A stretch of DNA of 64,000 bases from Actinobacillus capsulatus DSM 19761 (GTDB taxonomy: Bacteria > Pseudomonadota > Gammaproteobacteria > Enterobacterales > Pasteurellaceae): assembly GCF_000374285.1 (NCBI RefSeq), contig NZ_KB893942.1, forward strand, positions 1-64,000, given 5' to 3'. Position 1 is the stretch's first letter; each line of letters starts with the position of its first letter. The notes under the pieces are model-generated. The model had not been told where the DNA came from. It saw only the letters and a program-made list of their open reading frames with translations, and did no database searches. The position numbers and the translations under genes are program-made. This document shows positions 28,397 to 39,026 of this stretch, piece after piece.

Positions 28397-29407
28397 ATGA
28401 GTGAAATGTATTCCGCCCCCGTTACGGTTTTAGGTGCAGGTTCTTATGGTACGGCACTTGCTATTGCGCTTGCTCGTAATGGTCATAAAACCTATTTATG
28501 GGGACATCAACCGGACAAAATGGCAATTTTAGCCGCTGAACGAATGAATAATGCGTTTTTGCCAGATATCACCTTTCCTGATGCTTTGGAAATTGAAAGT
28601 GATTTGACGCAGGCACTAGCAAAAGCAAAGGATATCCTAATTGTTGTGCCAAGCCATGTGTTTGCCGATGTATTAAAGCAGATAAAACCATTATTAAATG
28701 CTCATCATCGTATTATGTGGGCAACAAAGGGGCTGGAACGTAATACCGGAAGATTATTACAAACGGTTGCCGAAGAAATTCTTGGTACTCAGTATCCGCT
28801 AGCGGTGCTTTCCGGTCCGACTTTTGCAAAAGAGTTAGCATTAGGTTTACCGACAGCTATCGCTTTAGCTTCAAACGATAAGCAATTTGCTGACGAAATG
28901 CAGCAGCGTATCCACTGTTCTAAGGCTTTCCGTGTTTATTTAAATAGCGATATGGTTGGCGTACAATTAGGCGGTGCGATTAAGAATGTAATTGCCATTG
29001 GAGCTGGTATTTCTGATGGAATGGGTTTCGGTGCAAATGCACGAACGGCACTTATCACCCGTGGTGTAGCTGAAATTAGCCGTTTAGGTGCATCATTGGG
29101 TGCAAATGCCAATACTTTTATGGGAATGGCTGGACTGGGCGATTTGGTTCTAACCTGTACCGACAATCAATCACGTAACCGCCGGTTCGGTTTAATGCTC
29201 GGGCAAGGAAAATCCACAGAGGAAGCCATGGCGGAAATCGGTCAAGTGGTAGAAGGCTTTTACAATACAAAAGAAGCGTATTTACTAGCTCAAACCCAAG
29301 GGGTTGAAATGCCGATTGTCGAACAGATCTACCAGATGTTATTCTGTGGTAAAAATGCACATGATGTTGTTGCAACCTTATTAGGGCGTGAACGCAAAGG
29401 CGAATAA
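28397..29407 (+). CDS. gpsA: Glycerol-3-phosphate dehydrogenase [NAD(P)+]
   Basis: GpsA reduces dihydroxyacetone phosphate to sn-glycerol-3-phosphate, the backbone for phospholipids. The nucleotide-binding [10 protein letters not shown] is at the N-terminus, and [16 protein letters not shown] holds the catalytic lysine. 336 residues matches the family. It follows the terminator after secB, has its own AAGGA site and is 11 bp upstream of cysE, so the pair forms an operon (as in E. coli, secB-gpsA-cysE). Confidence 0.97.
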   Translation: MSEMYSAPVTVLGAGSYGTALAIALARNGHKTYLWGHQPDKMAILAAERMNNAFLPDITFPDALEIESDLTQALAKAKDILIVVPSHVFADVLKQIKPLLNAHHRIMWATKGLERNTGRLLQTVAEEILGTQYPLAVLSGPTFAKELALGLPTAIALASNDKQFADEMQQRIHCSKAFRVYLNSDMVGVQLGGAIKNVIAIGAGISDGMGFGANARTALITRGVAEISRLGASLGANANTFMGMAGLGDLVLTCTDNQSRNRRFGLMLGQGKSTEEAMAEIGQVVEGFYNTKEAYLLAQTQGVEMPIVEQIYQMLFCGKNAHDVVATLLGRERKGE

Positions 29408-29418
29408 AGAGGTTTTAC

Positions 29419-30234
29419 ATGAACGAAAGCGAACTTAATCAAATTTGGCAGAATATTCGAGAAGAAGCACAAGAATTGGTTGATAGTGAGCCGATGCTTG
29501 CCAGCTTTTTCCATGCAACCATTTTAAAGCATAGTAATTTAGGTGGTTCACTAAGTTATATCTTAGCCAATAAACTGGCTAACCCAATTATGCCGGCGAT
29601 TGCTTTAAAAGATATTATTGAAGAAGCCTATCAAGCAAATCCTCAAATTATTGCCAGTGCTGCTTGCGATATTGATGCGGTTCGCACTCGAGACCCAGCG
29701 GTAGATAAATGGACAACACCATTGCTGTATTTAAAAGGTTACCATGCGATTCAAAGCTATCGTGTGACCCATTACCTTTGGCAACAAGGTCGTAAGGCAT
29801 TGGCAATTTACCTACAAAATGAAATCTCTGTGGCATTTGATGTTGATATTCATCCGGCAGCGAGATTAGGTTGTGGCATCATGTTTGACCACGCAACGGG
29901 TATTGTCGTAGGTGAAACGGCGGTAATTGAAAATGATGTGTCGATTTTACAAGGCGTAACGCTTGGCGGTACGGGTAAAGAACACGGCGATCGTCATCCG
30001 AAAATTCGTGAAGGTGTGATGATAGGGGCTGGTGCAAAAATCCTAGGTAATATTGAGATTGGGCGCTATTCAAAAATTGGCGCAAATTCGGTGGTATTAC
30101 AACCAGTGCCGGATCACGCAACCGCTGCAGGTGTGCCTGCTCGTATTATCGGACAATCTTCCGCACAGAAACCGGCTTTTGATATGAACCAATATTTTGA
30201 AGATATCGAAGGGACTTATGGTGACGGTATCTAA
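29419..30234 (+). CDS. cysE: Serine O-acetyltransferase
   Basis: CysE makes O-acetylserine from serine and acetyl-CoA, the first step of cysteine synthesis. The N-terminal helical domain is followed by a left-handed beta-helix of hexapeptide repeats (from about residue 140; IHPAARLGCGIMFDHATGIVVG, ILQGVTLGGTGKEHGDRHPKI). The C-terminal tail ends in GDGI; a terminal Ile is what docks into O-acetylserine sulfhydrylase in the cysteine synthase complex. 271 residues is normal. Confidence 0.96.
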   Translation: MNESELNQIWQNIREEAQELVDSEPMLASFFHATILKHSNLGGSLSYILANKLANPIMPAIALKDIIEEAYQANPQIIASAACDIDAVRTRDPAVDKWTTPLLYLKGYHAIQSYRVTHYLWQQGRKALAIYLQNEISVAFDVDIHPAARLGCGIMFDHATGIVVGETAVIENDVSILQGVTLGGTGKEHGDRHPKIREGVMIGAGAKILGNIEIGRYSKIGANSVVLQPVPDHATAAGVPARIIGQSSAQKPAFDMNQYFEDIEGTYGDGI

Positions 30235-30276
30235 TCTAAATAGCTGTTATATCTAGCTGCTATTTAAGTAAGCCAT

Positions 30277-30318
30277 AAAAGGGCTGAATCCGGTAATATT
30301 CCGAATTCAGCCCTTAAT
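30277..30318. terminator. Bidirectional terminator between cysE and erpA
   Basis: AAGGGCTGAAT pairs with ATTCAGCCCTT; A and T runs on both sides fit use from either strand. Confidence 0.8.
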
Positions 30319-30360
30319 ATTAGTCTAATGCTATGGAAAGTGTAAGACAAGCGGTCAATT

Positions 30361-30702
30361 TTAAATGCTAAATGACGAACCACAGCCACAAGTTGAACTT
30401 GCATTCGGGTTTTGTACTACAAAGCGAGAACCATCTAAGCCTTCGGTGTAATCAACCGTGCCACCGATTAAATATTGCAGACTCATTGGATCAACTACCA
30501 AACCAACATTTTGGTTTTCGATAGTTAAATCACCCTCATTAATCTGGTCGTCAAAGGTAAAGCCATACTGGAACCCACTACAACCGCCCCCCGTAATATA
30601 CACTCGTAAACGAAGATTCGGGTTATCCTCGCCCTCAATTAAACTCTTAACTTTCTTCGCCGCCGCATCAGTAAAGATAAGAGGAATTTGAATATCGTTC
30701 AT
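30361..30702 (-). CDS. erpA: Iron-sulfur cluster insertion protein ErpA
   Basis: ErpA is an A-type carrier that delivers [4Fe-4S] clusters to target proteins such as IspG. The three ligand cysteines are C41 (GGGCSG), C105 and C107 (STCGCGSSF). 113 residues matches E. coli ErpA (114). It marks the left border of the O-antigen cluster, as described for A. pleuropneumoniae. Confidence 0.96.
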   Translation of the reverse strand: MNDIQIPLIFTDAAAKKVKSLIEGEDNPNLRLRVYITGGGCSGFQYGFTFDDQINEGDLTIENQNVGLVVDPMSLQYLIGGTVDYTEGLDGSRFVVQNPNASSTCGCGSSFSI

Positions 30703-30906
30703 TTTTTCTTCTCACACCAAATTCTAGGTAAGCCTTCATTATGTACTAAGATTGAACATTGGGCAATAGGCCAAATTAAAAGGAATAAATGTAATATCTT
30801 TTGTAAGGCTATTAAAATACTGGTATGATCCTTAAGATTTTTTTATATATTGTTGCATAATAACCAACTATATCCGTAGGTTATCTATATTGTTTAAGAG
30901 GGCTAA

Positions 30907-31698
30907 ATGATTAAAGCTATTGTCGGAAAGTTTGAGCGTTTTTTAGCTTTTGATGAGTTGCTAAAACAGCTTATCGTGCGTGATGTAAAGTTAAAATATA
31001 GACGAAGTTATTTAGGATATTTATGGAGTATTTTAAATCCATTAATGTTAATGATGGTTTTAGTGGTTGTTTTTTCTAATTTATTTAGATTCGATATTCC
31101 TAACTTTCCCCTTTATATGATTGCAGGGCAAACCATTTTTAACTTTATGGCAGAAGCGACAAATATGTCGATTGGCTCTATTATGGGCAATGCGGCATTA
31201 TTAAAGAAAACTTATGTGCCTAAATATATTTTCACTCTATCTAAAGTGGGGAGTGCACTCGTTAATTTATTATTTTCGCTTGGTGCTCTCTTACTTGTAA
31301 TGATTGTAACAGGTGCAACATTCTCTTGGAATTTATTATTTTTCCCAGTCATTATTCTACAAGTTTTAATTTTTAGTTTAGGACTTGGATTATTCTTAGC
31401 GGCTGCAACTGTATTCTTCCGAGATATACAATATTTATGGGGTGTTTTTGTTTCAATGTGGTTATATCTCACGCCATTATTTTACCCTGTAACAATTATT
31501 CCAGAAGAATATCAAACGCTATATAAAACCGCTAATCCAATGTATTGGTATATTGAACAATTTAGAGATATTGTTTTATATGCAAGATTCCCTGATGTAA
31601 ATTCTATCTATATGGGATTCGGTGTTGCAATCTTAGTGCTTATTTTAGGCGCGTGGTATTTCAATAAAAAACAAGACGAATTTATTTTATATATCTAA
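30907..31698 (+). CDS. wzm: O-antigen ABC exporter permease (Wzm type)
   Basis: The 263-residue ABC-2 permease has six hydrophobic segments and the N-terminal cytoplasmic motif LIVRDVKLKYRRSYLGYLWS, typical of polysaccharide exporters (Wzm/KpsM/TagG). It works with the ATPase encoded next, whose ATG overlaps its stop by one base (TAATG). Together they move completed undecaprenyl-linked glycan to the periplasm. AT-rich codon use, unlike the flanking housekeeping genes, suggests transfer. No JUMPstart/ops element was seen upstream. Confidence 0.92.
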   Translation: MIKAIVGKFERFLAFDELLKQLIVRDVKLKYRRSYLGYLWSILNPLMLMMVLVVVFSNLFRFDIPNFPLYMIAGQTIFNFMAEATNMSIGSIMGNAALLKKTYVPKYIFTLSKVGSALVNLLFSLGALLLVMIVTGATFSWNLLFFPVIILQVLIFSLGLGLFLAAATVFFRDIQYLWGVFVSMWLYLTPLFYPVTIIPEEYQTLYKTANPMYWYIEQFRDIVLYARFPDVNSIYMGFGVAILVLILGAWYFNKKQDEFILYI

Positions 31699-32426
31699 TG
31701 AATACTGAAACTGTAATTAAAGTAACAAATGCTACTGTACGTTTTAATAAAGCTACAGAAAGTTATAACGGCTTAAAAGAATATGTCATTAAAATGCTAA
31801 AAGGTGAACTAATGTTCCAAGAGTTTTTAGCATTACAAGATGTAAATCTTGAAGTGAAACGTGGCGAATCTTGGGGACTGATTGGTACTAATGGTTCTGG
31901 TAAATCGACTTTACTTAAACTAATTTGTGGTATTTTGAAACCTTATAAAGGTTCTGTAGAAGTAAATGGTAATATTGCTCCATTGATTGAGCTTGGCGCT
32001 GGATTTGATGGCGAATTAACCGCAAGAGAAAATATTTACCTCAATGGTGCGTTGTTAGGGCATAAAAAAGCTTTTATGGAGCAACATTTTGATGAAATTA
32101 TTGAATTTGCTGAATTACAAGACTTTGTTGATGTACCAATTAAAAATTTCTCATCAGGTATGGCAGCACGACTTGGTTTTGCTGTTGCAACCATTGTAAA
32201 ACCGGAAATATTAATTGTAGATGAAGTTTTAGCAGTGGGTGATGCGGCATTTCAAGAAAAATGTAAACAGAGAATGGCTAAAATGTTAGAGGGAGGGACA
32301 ACATTACTATTTGTTTCACATTCTATCGAACAGGTAAAAGAGCTTTGCCAGAATGTAATTTGGATTGATAAAGGCTTGGTAAGAGCTTGTGGAAAGGCAG
32401 AAGATGTTATTCCTTTGTATGAATAA
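31698..32426 (+). CDS. wzt: O-antigen ABC exporter ATPase (Wzt type), short form
   Basis: This is the ATP-binding partner of Wzm. Walker A is GTNGSGKST at 63-71, the signature is FSSGM at 151-155 and Walker B is ILIVDE at 171-176. At 242 residues it has no C-terminal carbohydrate-binding domain, so it is the type that does not recognise a terminal chain modification (as in Klebsiella galactan I), not the type with a specificity domain. Chain length control may therefore be coupled to synthesis and export rate; that is inference. Confidence 0.92.
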   Translation: MNTETVIKVTNATVRFNKATESYNGLKEYVIKMLKGELMFQEFLALQDVNLEVKRGESWGLIGTNGSGKSTLLKLICGILKPYKGSVEVNGNIAPLIELGAGFDGELTARENIYLNGALLGHKKAFMEQHFDEIIEFAELQDFVDVPIKNFSSGMAARLGFAVATIVKPEILIVDEVLAVGDAAFQEKCKQRMAKMLEGGTTLLFVSHSIEQVKELCQNVIWIDKGLVRACGKAEDVIPLYE

Positions 32427-32464
32427 TCATTATTATATAGTTTTATAAATTTTAGAGAGGTTTT

Positions 32465-33532
32465 ATGAAAAAGATACTTATCTTTTCATACCATTTGAAT
32501 GGTACAGGTGGCACAGAATCAGTATTAAATGCATGGTTTAATAATTTAAATTTAGACTCTGGATATAAATTAGATTTACTTATTTATGGAGGTCAGCCAG
32601 ATCTTAGCTTTTTGAAAGCTAAATCTGTATCAGTTATACATAAGGAAGATACTTTAAAAAGTAAAATAATCGCGTTATACAAATTAAGAAATCAGTTGGC
32701 TAAAAATAAGTATGATTATGTTATTTGCTTAGGGTTGAATACTCTTAAAGCAGTACAAATTGCATTAAAAACTTTACCTAAAGTTAATACCAAAGTATTT
32801 TATTGGACTCATTTCCGAGTGGAAAATAGCCAGTTTAATGAAAAAGTAGAAAAACAATTATCGGAAACAGATGGTATTATAACCTTATGTGAAGGAATGA
32901 CAGAGCAATTTTATAGGTTTAATCTGGATAGAAATAAAATTCATACAATTTATAACCCTGTAACTCCAGTTGATTCAATAAACTTTAAACCTAGAAGTAA
33001 AGATAGTAATAATTTTTACTATATTGGTCGATTAGATGAAAACCAAAAAAGAGTATCTGATATTATTAAAGCATTTCATTTATTAATCAATAAAGAGAAG
33101 ATCAAAGCAAGACTCACTATCATTGGCATTGGGGATAGTTATGACTTTTACGAATACTTAATTAAAAAATATAAATTAGAAGATAGTATAGAATTATGTG
33201 ATTTGTGGTTTAAAGATCCATGGGATTATATCAAAGAGATTGATGCTTTAATTTTATCTTCAAATTTTGAAGGCTTTGGAATGGTTATTGCTGAAGCATT
33301 AACTAGAGGTGTACCAGTGATTTCATCTAATTGTAGTGTTGGCCCAGCAGATTTAATCCAAAATGGTCACACAGGATATTTATATGAAGTTGGTGACCTT
33401 TTAGCATTAAAAGAGTGTATTAAGAAAGTAATCAATAAAGAGATTTCTACATCTCAAGAAGAAATATCAAAGAGTTTAGAGAAAATGTATATTGAAAATT
33501 ATTTTGCAAGGGTAAAAGAGATTTTCCAATAA
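32465..33532 (+). CDS. Glycosyltransferase family 4
   Basis: The 355-residue GT-B enzyme starts with NGTGGTESVLN (acceptor-side glycine loop) and has the donor-side EGFGMVIAEALTRGVPVISS motif, the retaining GT4 E-x7-E pattern. The sugar transferred cannot be read from sequence. The start has GAGAGG upstream. The stop abuts the glf start with no spacing, so they are coupled. Strongly AT-rich, like wzm and wzt. Confidence 0.85.
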   Translation: MKKILIFSYHLNGTGGTESVLNAWFNNLNLDSGYKLDLLIYGGQPDLSFLKAKSVSVIHKEDTLKSKIIALYKLRNQLAKNKYDYVICLGLNTLKAVQIALKTLPKVNTKVFYWTHFRVENSQFNEKVEKQLSETDGIITLCEGMTEQFYRFNLDRNKIHTIYNPVTPVDSINFKPRSKDSNNFYYIGRLDENQKRVSDIIKAFHLLINKEKIKARLTIIGIGDSYDFYEYLIKKYKLEDSIELCDLWFKDPWDYIKEIDALILSSNFEGFGMVIAEALTRGVPVISSNCSVGPADLIQNGHTGYLYEVGDLLALKECIKKVINKEISTSQEEISKSLEKMYIENYFARVKEIFQ

Positions 33533-34684
<1,152 letters not shown>

Positions 34685-34699
34685 AATTCTTTAGAAAAT

Positions 34700-34731
34700 A
34701 GACCGCTTGTTTTTATAAAGCGGTCTTTTAT
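34700..34731 (+). terminator. Inverted uptake pair inside the O-antigen cluster
   Basis: GACCGCTT-GTTTTTAT-AAAGCGGTC followed by TTTTA, between glf and the GT2 gene. It may lower expression of the downstream transferases. Confidence 0.65.
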
Positions 34732-34745
34732 TGATAGATTGTCTT

Positions 34746-35669
34746 ATGCAAAATAAAGCTATTTGTGCCGTTGTAGTGACATACAACCGAAAAGAATTAT
34801 TATTAAATTGCCTACGAGCTTTGCAAGTTCAAAGTTATCCACTAGCTCATATTGTAGTGGTCAATAATGCTAGTACGGATGGGACAGTGGATTTTTTACG
34901 TGCTGAAGGTTGGTTGGATAGCAATAAGTTTACACTTTTAACGCTTGATAGTAATCAAGGTGGAGCAGGTGGCTTCTATGCTGGCATTGAGTTTGCTTAT
35001 CAGCGTCAGTTTGATTATATCTGGTTAATGGATGATGATGGTTTTCCTTCAGTAACTTGTCTAGAAAAATTAACAGGTTATAGTTCGGAGAAAAGTTATA
35101 TTGGACCTATAGTACTAGATCCTAAGACCCAAGATAAATTAAGTTTTGCTTTGCGTATTCCGAGTACTATTAAGGTTATTGATTCTTATTCAGAAATTCC
35201 TCAAGAATTTAAGCAAAGTAATACTATCTTTAATATTATATTACCATTTAATGGAACATTAATTTCAACTAATTTGGTAAAGAAAATAGGTTTAATAGAG
35301 AAAGATTATTTTATTTGGGGAGATGAAAAAGAGTATACAGTTCGAGCAGGTAAATCAGGTGCTGAAGTTTTAACGGTTGTGGATGCAATTTTTTATCACC
35401 CTAAAGATAGTTCTTCATCTACGCCTATGTTTTTTGGAAAATTACGTTTTAATTATGCAAATTCAAAATTAAAGCTATATTGTTTTTGCCGCAATTCAAT
35501 TGCGATTTTCAAAAAACATAATGGTCTAGCACATATATTAGCCTTTATGGTAAAAACAACTTGGTTCTTTGCTTTTACTAAGCCAAGTTTACGTAATTTA
35601 GTATTTAGTTGGAGAGCAATGTGGCATGGTCTTATTGGTGATTTCTCCCACCATAGAGAATACTTATAA
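34746..35669 (+). CDS. Glycosyltransferase family 2, probable galactofuranosyltransferase
   Basis: The GT-A enzyme has VVVTYNRKELL at the start, VVVNNASTDGT, then NQGGAGGFYAGIEFAY and DYIWLMDDDGFP (the metal-binding DDD). The GGAGGF-x-GI and WLMDDD pairing resembles GlfT-type galactofuranosyltransferases, which fits glf next door; the exact linkage is not known. ATG 34746 was chosen over a TTG at 34731, which would put the start in the terminator loop region. AT-rich. Confidence 0.8.
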   Translation: MQNKAICAVVVTYNRKELLLNCLRALQVQSYPLAHIVVVNNASTDGTVDFLRAEGWLDSNKFTLLTLDSNQGGAGGFYAGIEFAYQRQFDYIWLMDDDGFPSVTCLEKLTGYSSEKSYIGPIVLDPKTQDKLSFALRIPSTIKVIDSYSEIPQEFKQSNTIFNIILPFNGTLISTNLVKKIGLIEKDYFIWGDEKEYTVRAGKSGAEVLTVVDAIFYHPKDSSSSTPMFFGKLRFNYANSKLKLYCFCRNSIAIFKKHNGLAHILAFMVKTTWFFAFTKPSLRNLVFSWRAMWHGLIGDFSHHREYL

Positions 35670-35674
35670 ATATT

Positions 35675-36448
35675 ATGAGCAAAGTTAAGGTTCTAATTGC
35701 AACGCATAAACAATATGAATTTCCTTGTTCATCTACGTATGTTCCAATCTATGTCGGAAAAGCACTTCATCAACAGCAATTAGATATTCAAAGTGACGAT
35801 ACTGGCGATAATATTTCTTTGAAAAATGGCTCGTTCTGTGAGTTAACCGCTTTATATTGGGCGTGGAAAAATAATGCATTTTCAGAGAGTGATTATATTG
35901 GGTTAGTTCATTATCGCCGATATTTTAGGGGCAAAGAGTTAACTCTTAAGGGACACACAATTGCTTCGGAAAATGAATTATTATCCGATTTAGCTCAATA
36001 TGATGTAATTGTTGCTAAGAAGCGTAATTATTATATTGAAACAATTTATGAGCATTATAAGAATGCGCATTATATTAAAGATCTAGATTTAGCTCTGAAA
36101 ATTATTGAGCAAGATTTTCCTGAATATACTATTGCATTTAATAAAGTAATGTCAGGAAAAACACTGCATCTATTTAATATGTTTGTATTAAATAGAAAGC
36201 ACTTCGCACAATATTGTGAATGGCTGTTTTCTATTTTGTTTAAATTAGAAAAACAGATTGATATTACCAGCTACGATAATTACCAGAAACGAGTGTTTGG
36301 ATTTCTTGCGGAACGTTTATTTAATGTTTGGCTTGTACATCATTGTTTAAAAATAAAAGAAGTTAATGTGGTTTCACTAGAAGGTGAAAATTTATTTAAA
36401 AAAGCATTAGGCTTATTAAAAAGAAAATTTCTAAAAAATAAAAGGTAA
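35675..36448 (+). CDS. DUF4422-domain glycosyltransferase
   Basis: The 257-residue protein has KVLIATHKQYEFP at the N-terminus, a mid-protein LTALYWAWKN followed by YIGLVHYRRYF, and a central MSGKTLHLFNMFVLNRKHF, all typical of DUF4422. DUF4422 proteins occur in polysaccharide clusters. To my recollection the domain is the galactofuranosyltransferase module of Klebsiella WbbM (GT111), which fits glf, but this should be verified. It starts 5 bp after the GT2 gene. Confidence 0.8.
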   Translation: MSKVKVLIATHKQYEFPCSSTYVPIYVGKALHQQQLDIQSDDTGDNISLKNGSFCELTALYWAWKNNAFSESDYIGLVHYRRYFRGKELTLKGHTIASENELLSDLAQYDVIVAKKRNYYIETIYEHYKNAHYIKDLDLALKIIEQDFPEYTIAFNKVMSGKTLHLFNMFVLNRKHFAQYCEWLFSILFKLEKQIDITSYDNYQKRVFGFLAERLFNVWLVHHCLKIKEVNVVSLEGENLFKKALGLLKRKFLKNKR

Positions 36449-36453
36449 CTAAA

Positions 36454-37872
36454 ATGAAAAAGCAGATGTTATGTAAATACATTCTTGCATTTACTGATTT
36501 TTTGCTCTTTTCGCTTTCTTTTTTACTTTCCTTAGAATTATTGCAGCTATGGACTGGAGATTTAGATAAATACTTTCCCTATGATCAAATTGAAGATCGA
36601 GTAATTATCCATCTTTTTCTTGCAGTAATTTGTGTTGCTTGGTTTGGTATTAGGCTAAGGCATTATACCTATCGTAAGCCCTTTTGGTTTGAGTTAAAAG
36701 AAGTTGTAAGAACATTGGCAATTTTAGCTGTTATTGAATTAGCGACAATTGCGTTTTCCAAACTATATTTTTCTCGTTATTTATGGGTGCTGACTTGGTC
36801 GCTTGCATTAGTGTTTGTTCCGTTGGGACGAATTTTAGTTAAGAACTATTTGATTAAAACCAAGCTATATCTGAAAGATACTATCATCATTGGTGGTGGA
36901 AAAAATGCGATAGATGCTTATTACGCTCTGATGAGTGAACCTTATTTAGGGTTTAAAGTAAAATATTTTATTGTATTGACGGAAGATCCCGAATTAAAGC
37001 AGTTAGGTGTGCCAGTTATTAATGAAACACGGCAAAGCTTATGGGAGCTGGTAACCAAGAAATCGGATCAATTTATTATTGCACTTGAAGATAATGAAAA
37101 TGATCAGCGTGATAATTGGTTAAGGTACTTATCCAAACAATGTTATCGTTCGGTATCAGTAGTACCTACGTTAAGAGGATTGCCGTTATACAGCACGGAT
37201 ATGTCATTTTTATTTAGTTATGAAGTTATCCTATTACGAGTAAATAATAATTTAGCCAAGCTCTCTTCTCGAGTGTTAAAACGAGCAATGGATATTGTTG
37301 GTTCTATTTTGTTGATTATTTTTACCTCTCCTATTTTAATTTGGCTTTACTTTACGATTAAGAGAGACGGTGGCAATGCAATTTATGGCCATTTGCGAAT
37401 CGGACAAAATGGAAAACCATTTAAGTGCTTAAAATTCCGTTCGATGGTGTTGAATTCAGAGCAAGTCCTGAATGAGCTGTTGGCTTGTGATGAAATAGTG
37501 AAGGCGGAGTGGGAAAAGGACTTTAAATTAAAGAATGATCCTCGAGTGACAAAGATCGGCGCTTTTATTCGGCAAACAAGCTTAGATGAGCTACCACAAT
37601 TATTTAATGTCCTCGTTGGGCAAATGAGCTTAGTTGGCCCTCGTCCGGTTGTAACGGATGAACTTGTTTATTATAAAGAGAATTTGGATTACTATCTGAT
37701 GACAAAACCAGGTATGACAGGTTTATGGCAAGTGAGTGGTCGTAATGATGTAGATTATGATACACGCGTCTATTTTGACTCTTGGTATGTAAAAAACTGG
37801 TCATTATGGAACGATATTGCGATTCTTTTTAAAACAATTACTGCTGTGCGTAAGCGAACGGGAGCATATTAA
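36454..37872 (+). CDS. wbaP: Undecaprenyl-phosphate galactose (hexose-1-phosphate) phosphotransferase, WbaP type
   Basis: This polyprenyl-phosphate hexose-1-phosphate transferase starts O-antigen synthesis by moving a sugar phosphate (galactose in WbaP) to undecaprenyl phosphate. The 472 residues contain four N-terminal membrane helices, a middle Rossmann-like domain (IIIGGGKNAIDAY), a fifth hydrophobic segment and the C-terminal catalytic domain with LKFRSMV, SLDELPQLFNVL, GPRPVV and TGLWQVSGRND. Six bp separate it from the DUF4422 gene. WbaP, not WecA, as initiator of an ABC-exported glycan is notable. Confidence 0.92.
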   Translation: MKKQMLCKYILAFTDFLLFSLSFLLSLELLQLWTGDLDKYFPYDQIEDRVIIHLFLAVICVAWFGIRLRHYTYRKPFWFELKEVVRTLAILAVIELATIAFSKLYFSRYLWVLTWSLALVFVPLGRILVKNYLIKTKLYLKDTIIIGGGKNAIDAYYALMSEPYLGFKVKYFIVLTEDPELKQLGVPVINETRQSLWELVTKKSDQFIIALEDNENDQRDNWLRYLSKQCYRSVSVVPTLRGLPLYSTDMSFLFSYEVILLRVNNNLAKLSSRVLKRAMDIVGSILLIIFTSPILIWLYFTIKRDGGNAIYGHLRIGQNGKPFKCLKFRSMVLNSEQVLNELLACDEIVKAEWEKDFKLKNDPRVTKIGAFIRQTSLDELPQLFNVLVGQMSLVGPRPVVTDELVYYKENLDYYLMTKPGMTGLWQVSGRNDVDYDTRVYFDSWYVKNWSLWNDIAILFKTITAVRKRTGAY

Positions 37873-37876
37873 AAGT

Positions 37877-37908
37877 AAAAGCAGAAAGATTTTCTTTCTG
37901 CTTTTTTA
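37877..37908 (+). terminator. Terminator after wbaP
   Basis: AAAAGCAGAAAGAT-TTTC-TTTCTGCTTTTTT: a strong stem with a T run. It separates the transferase block from the rmlB-rmlA pair. Confidence 0.8.
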
Positions 37909-37952
37909 TTGCTCATATAAAATAGAATATATCTTTAATTTGCGATGTATTT

Positions 37953-39026
37953 ATGAAAACGATCTTTATTACAGGTGGAGCGGGATTTATTGGATCTGCC
38001 GTGATTCGCCATATTATTAATTATACCCAAGATGTTGTCGTTAACATTGATAAACTAACCTATGCTGGAAATCTTGCTTCATTGGAAAGTGTGAGTAAAA
38101 GTTCACGTTACCATTTTGAGCAAGTTGATATTTGTGATAGCGGTCGAATTTCGCAACTTTTTTGCAAATATCAGCCGGATGCAGTTATGCACCTTGCAGC
38201 GGAAAGTCACGTTGATCGCTCAATTGACGGGCCATCGGCTTTTATACAAACTAACGTTATCGGTACTTACACCTTACTTGGGGCGGCTCGTAGTTATTGG
38301 AACGGTTTAAGTGCAGCTAAAAAAGCTGCTTTTCGTTTTCATCATATTTCAACAGATGAGGTTTATGGCGATTTACATGGTATGAAAGGGCTATTTACCG
38401 AGCAAACCTCTTATGCGCCAAGCAGCCCTTATTCAGCTTCGAAGGCAGCAAGTGATCACTTAGTTCGAGCTTGGTTTCGCACTTATGGTTTACCGATACT
38501 CGTGACGAATTGTTCGAATAATTACGGTCCTTATCATTTTCCGGAAAAGCTAATTCCATTGATGATTCTAAATGCGTTGGAAGGTAAACCTCTACCGGTT
38601 TATGGCGATGGTTTACAAATTCGAGATTGGTTATTTGTAGAAGATCATGCGCGTGCGCTTCATAAAGTACTATGCGAAGGTAAAGTGGGCGAAACTTATA
38701 ATATTGGTGGTCATAATGAAAAGACCAATATTGAAGTTGTGCGTACGATTTGTCAGTTATTAGAAGAATTTGTCCCCAATAAACCAAATGCTATAGAAAG
38801 ATATGAAGATTTGATCACTTATGTCGCCGATAGACCGGGGCATGATGTTCATTATGCGATTGATGCAACTAAGATAGCTAATGAATTAGGCTGGCAGCCG
38901 CAAGAAACGTTTGAATCGGGGTTACGTAAAACGGTGCAATGGTATTTAACGCATCGAGATTGGTGGCAAGCGATTTTAGATGGTACATATAACCGTGAGC
39001 GTTTAGGATTGCGGGAGGAATCATGA
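37953..39026 (+). CDS. rfbB: dTDP-glucose 4,6-dehydratase
   Basis: The enzyme (RmlB, RffG-like) turns dTDP-glucose into dTDP-4-keto-6-deoxyglucose. The NAD-binding GGAGFIG is at the N-terminus and the catalytic SPYSASK lies near residue 160. The sequence resembles E. coli RffG over its full 357 residues (for instance [17 protein letters not shown] and [15 protein letters not shown]). It has its own promoter space after the wbaP terminator and overlaps rfbA by 4 bp. Confidence 0.95.
   Translation: MKTIFITGGAGFIGSAVIRHIINYTQDVVVNIDKLTYAGNLASLESVSKSSRYHFEQVDICDSGRISQLFCKYQPDAVMHLAAESHVDRSIDGPSAFIQTNVIGTYTLLGAARSYWNGLSAAKKAAFRFHHISTDEVYGDLHGMKGLFTEQTSYAPSSPYSASKAASDHLVRAWFRTYGLPILVTNCSNNYGPYHFPEKLIPLMILNALEGKPLPVYGDGLQIRDWLFVEDHARALHKVLCEGKVGETYNIGGHNEKTNIEVVRTICQLLEEFVPNKPNAIERYEDLITYVADRPGHDVHYAIDATKIANELGWQPQETFESGLRKTVQWYLTHRDWWQAILDGTYNRERLGLREES

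Noticed and set aside
30703-30906. JUMPstart/ops element before the O-antigen cluster
   Set aside because: No GGCGGTAGCGT-like sequence was found; only an AT-rich promoter-like stretch is present.
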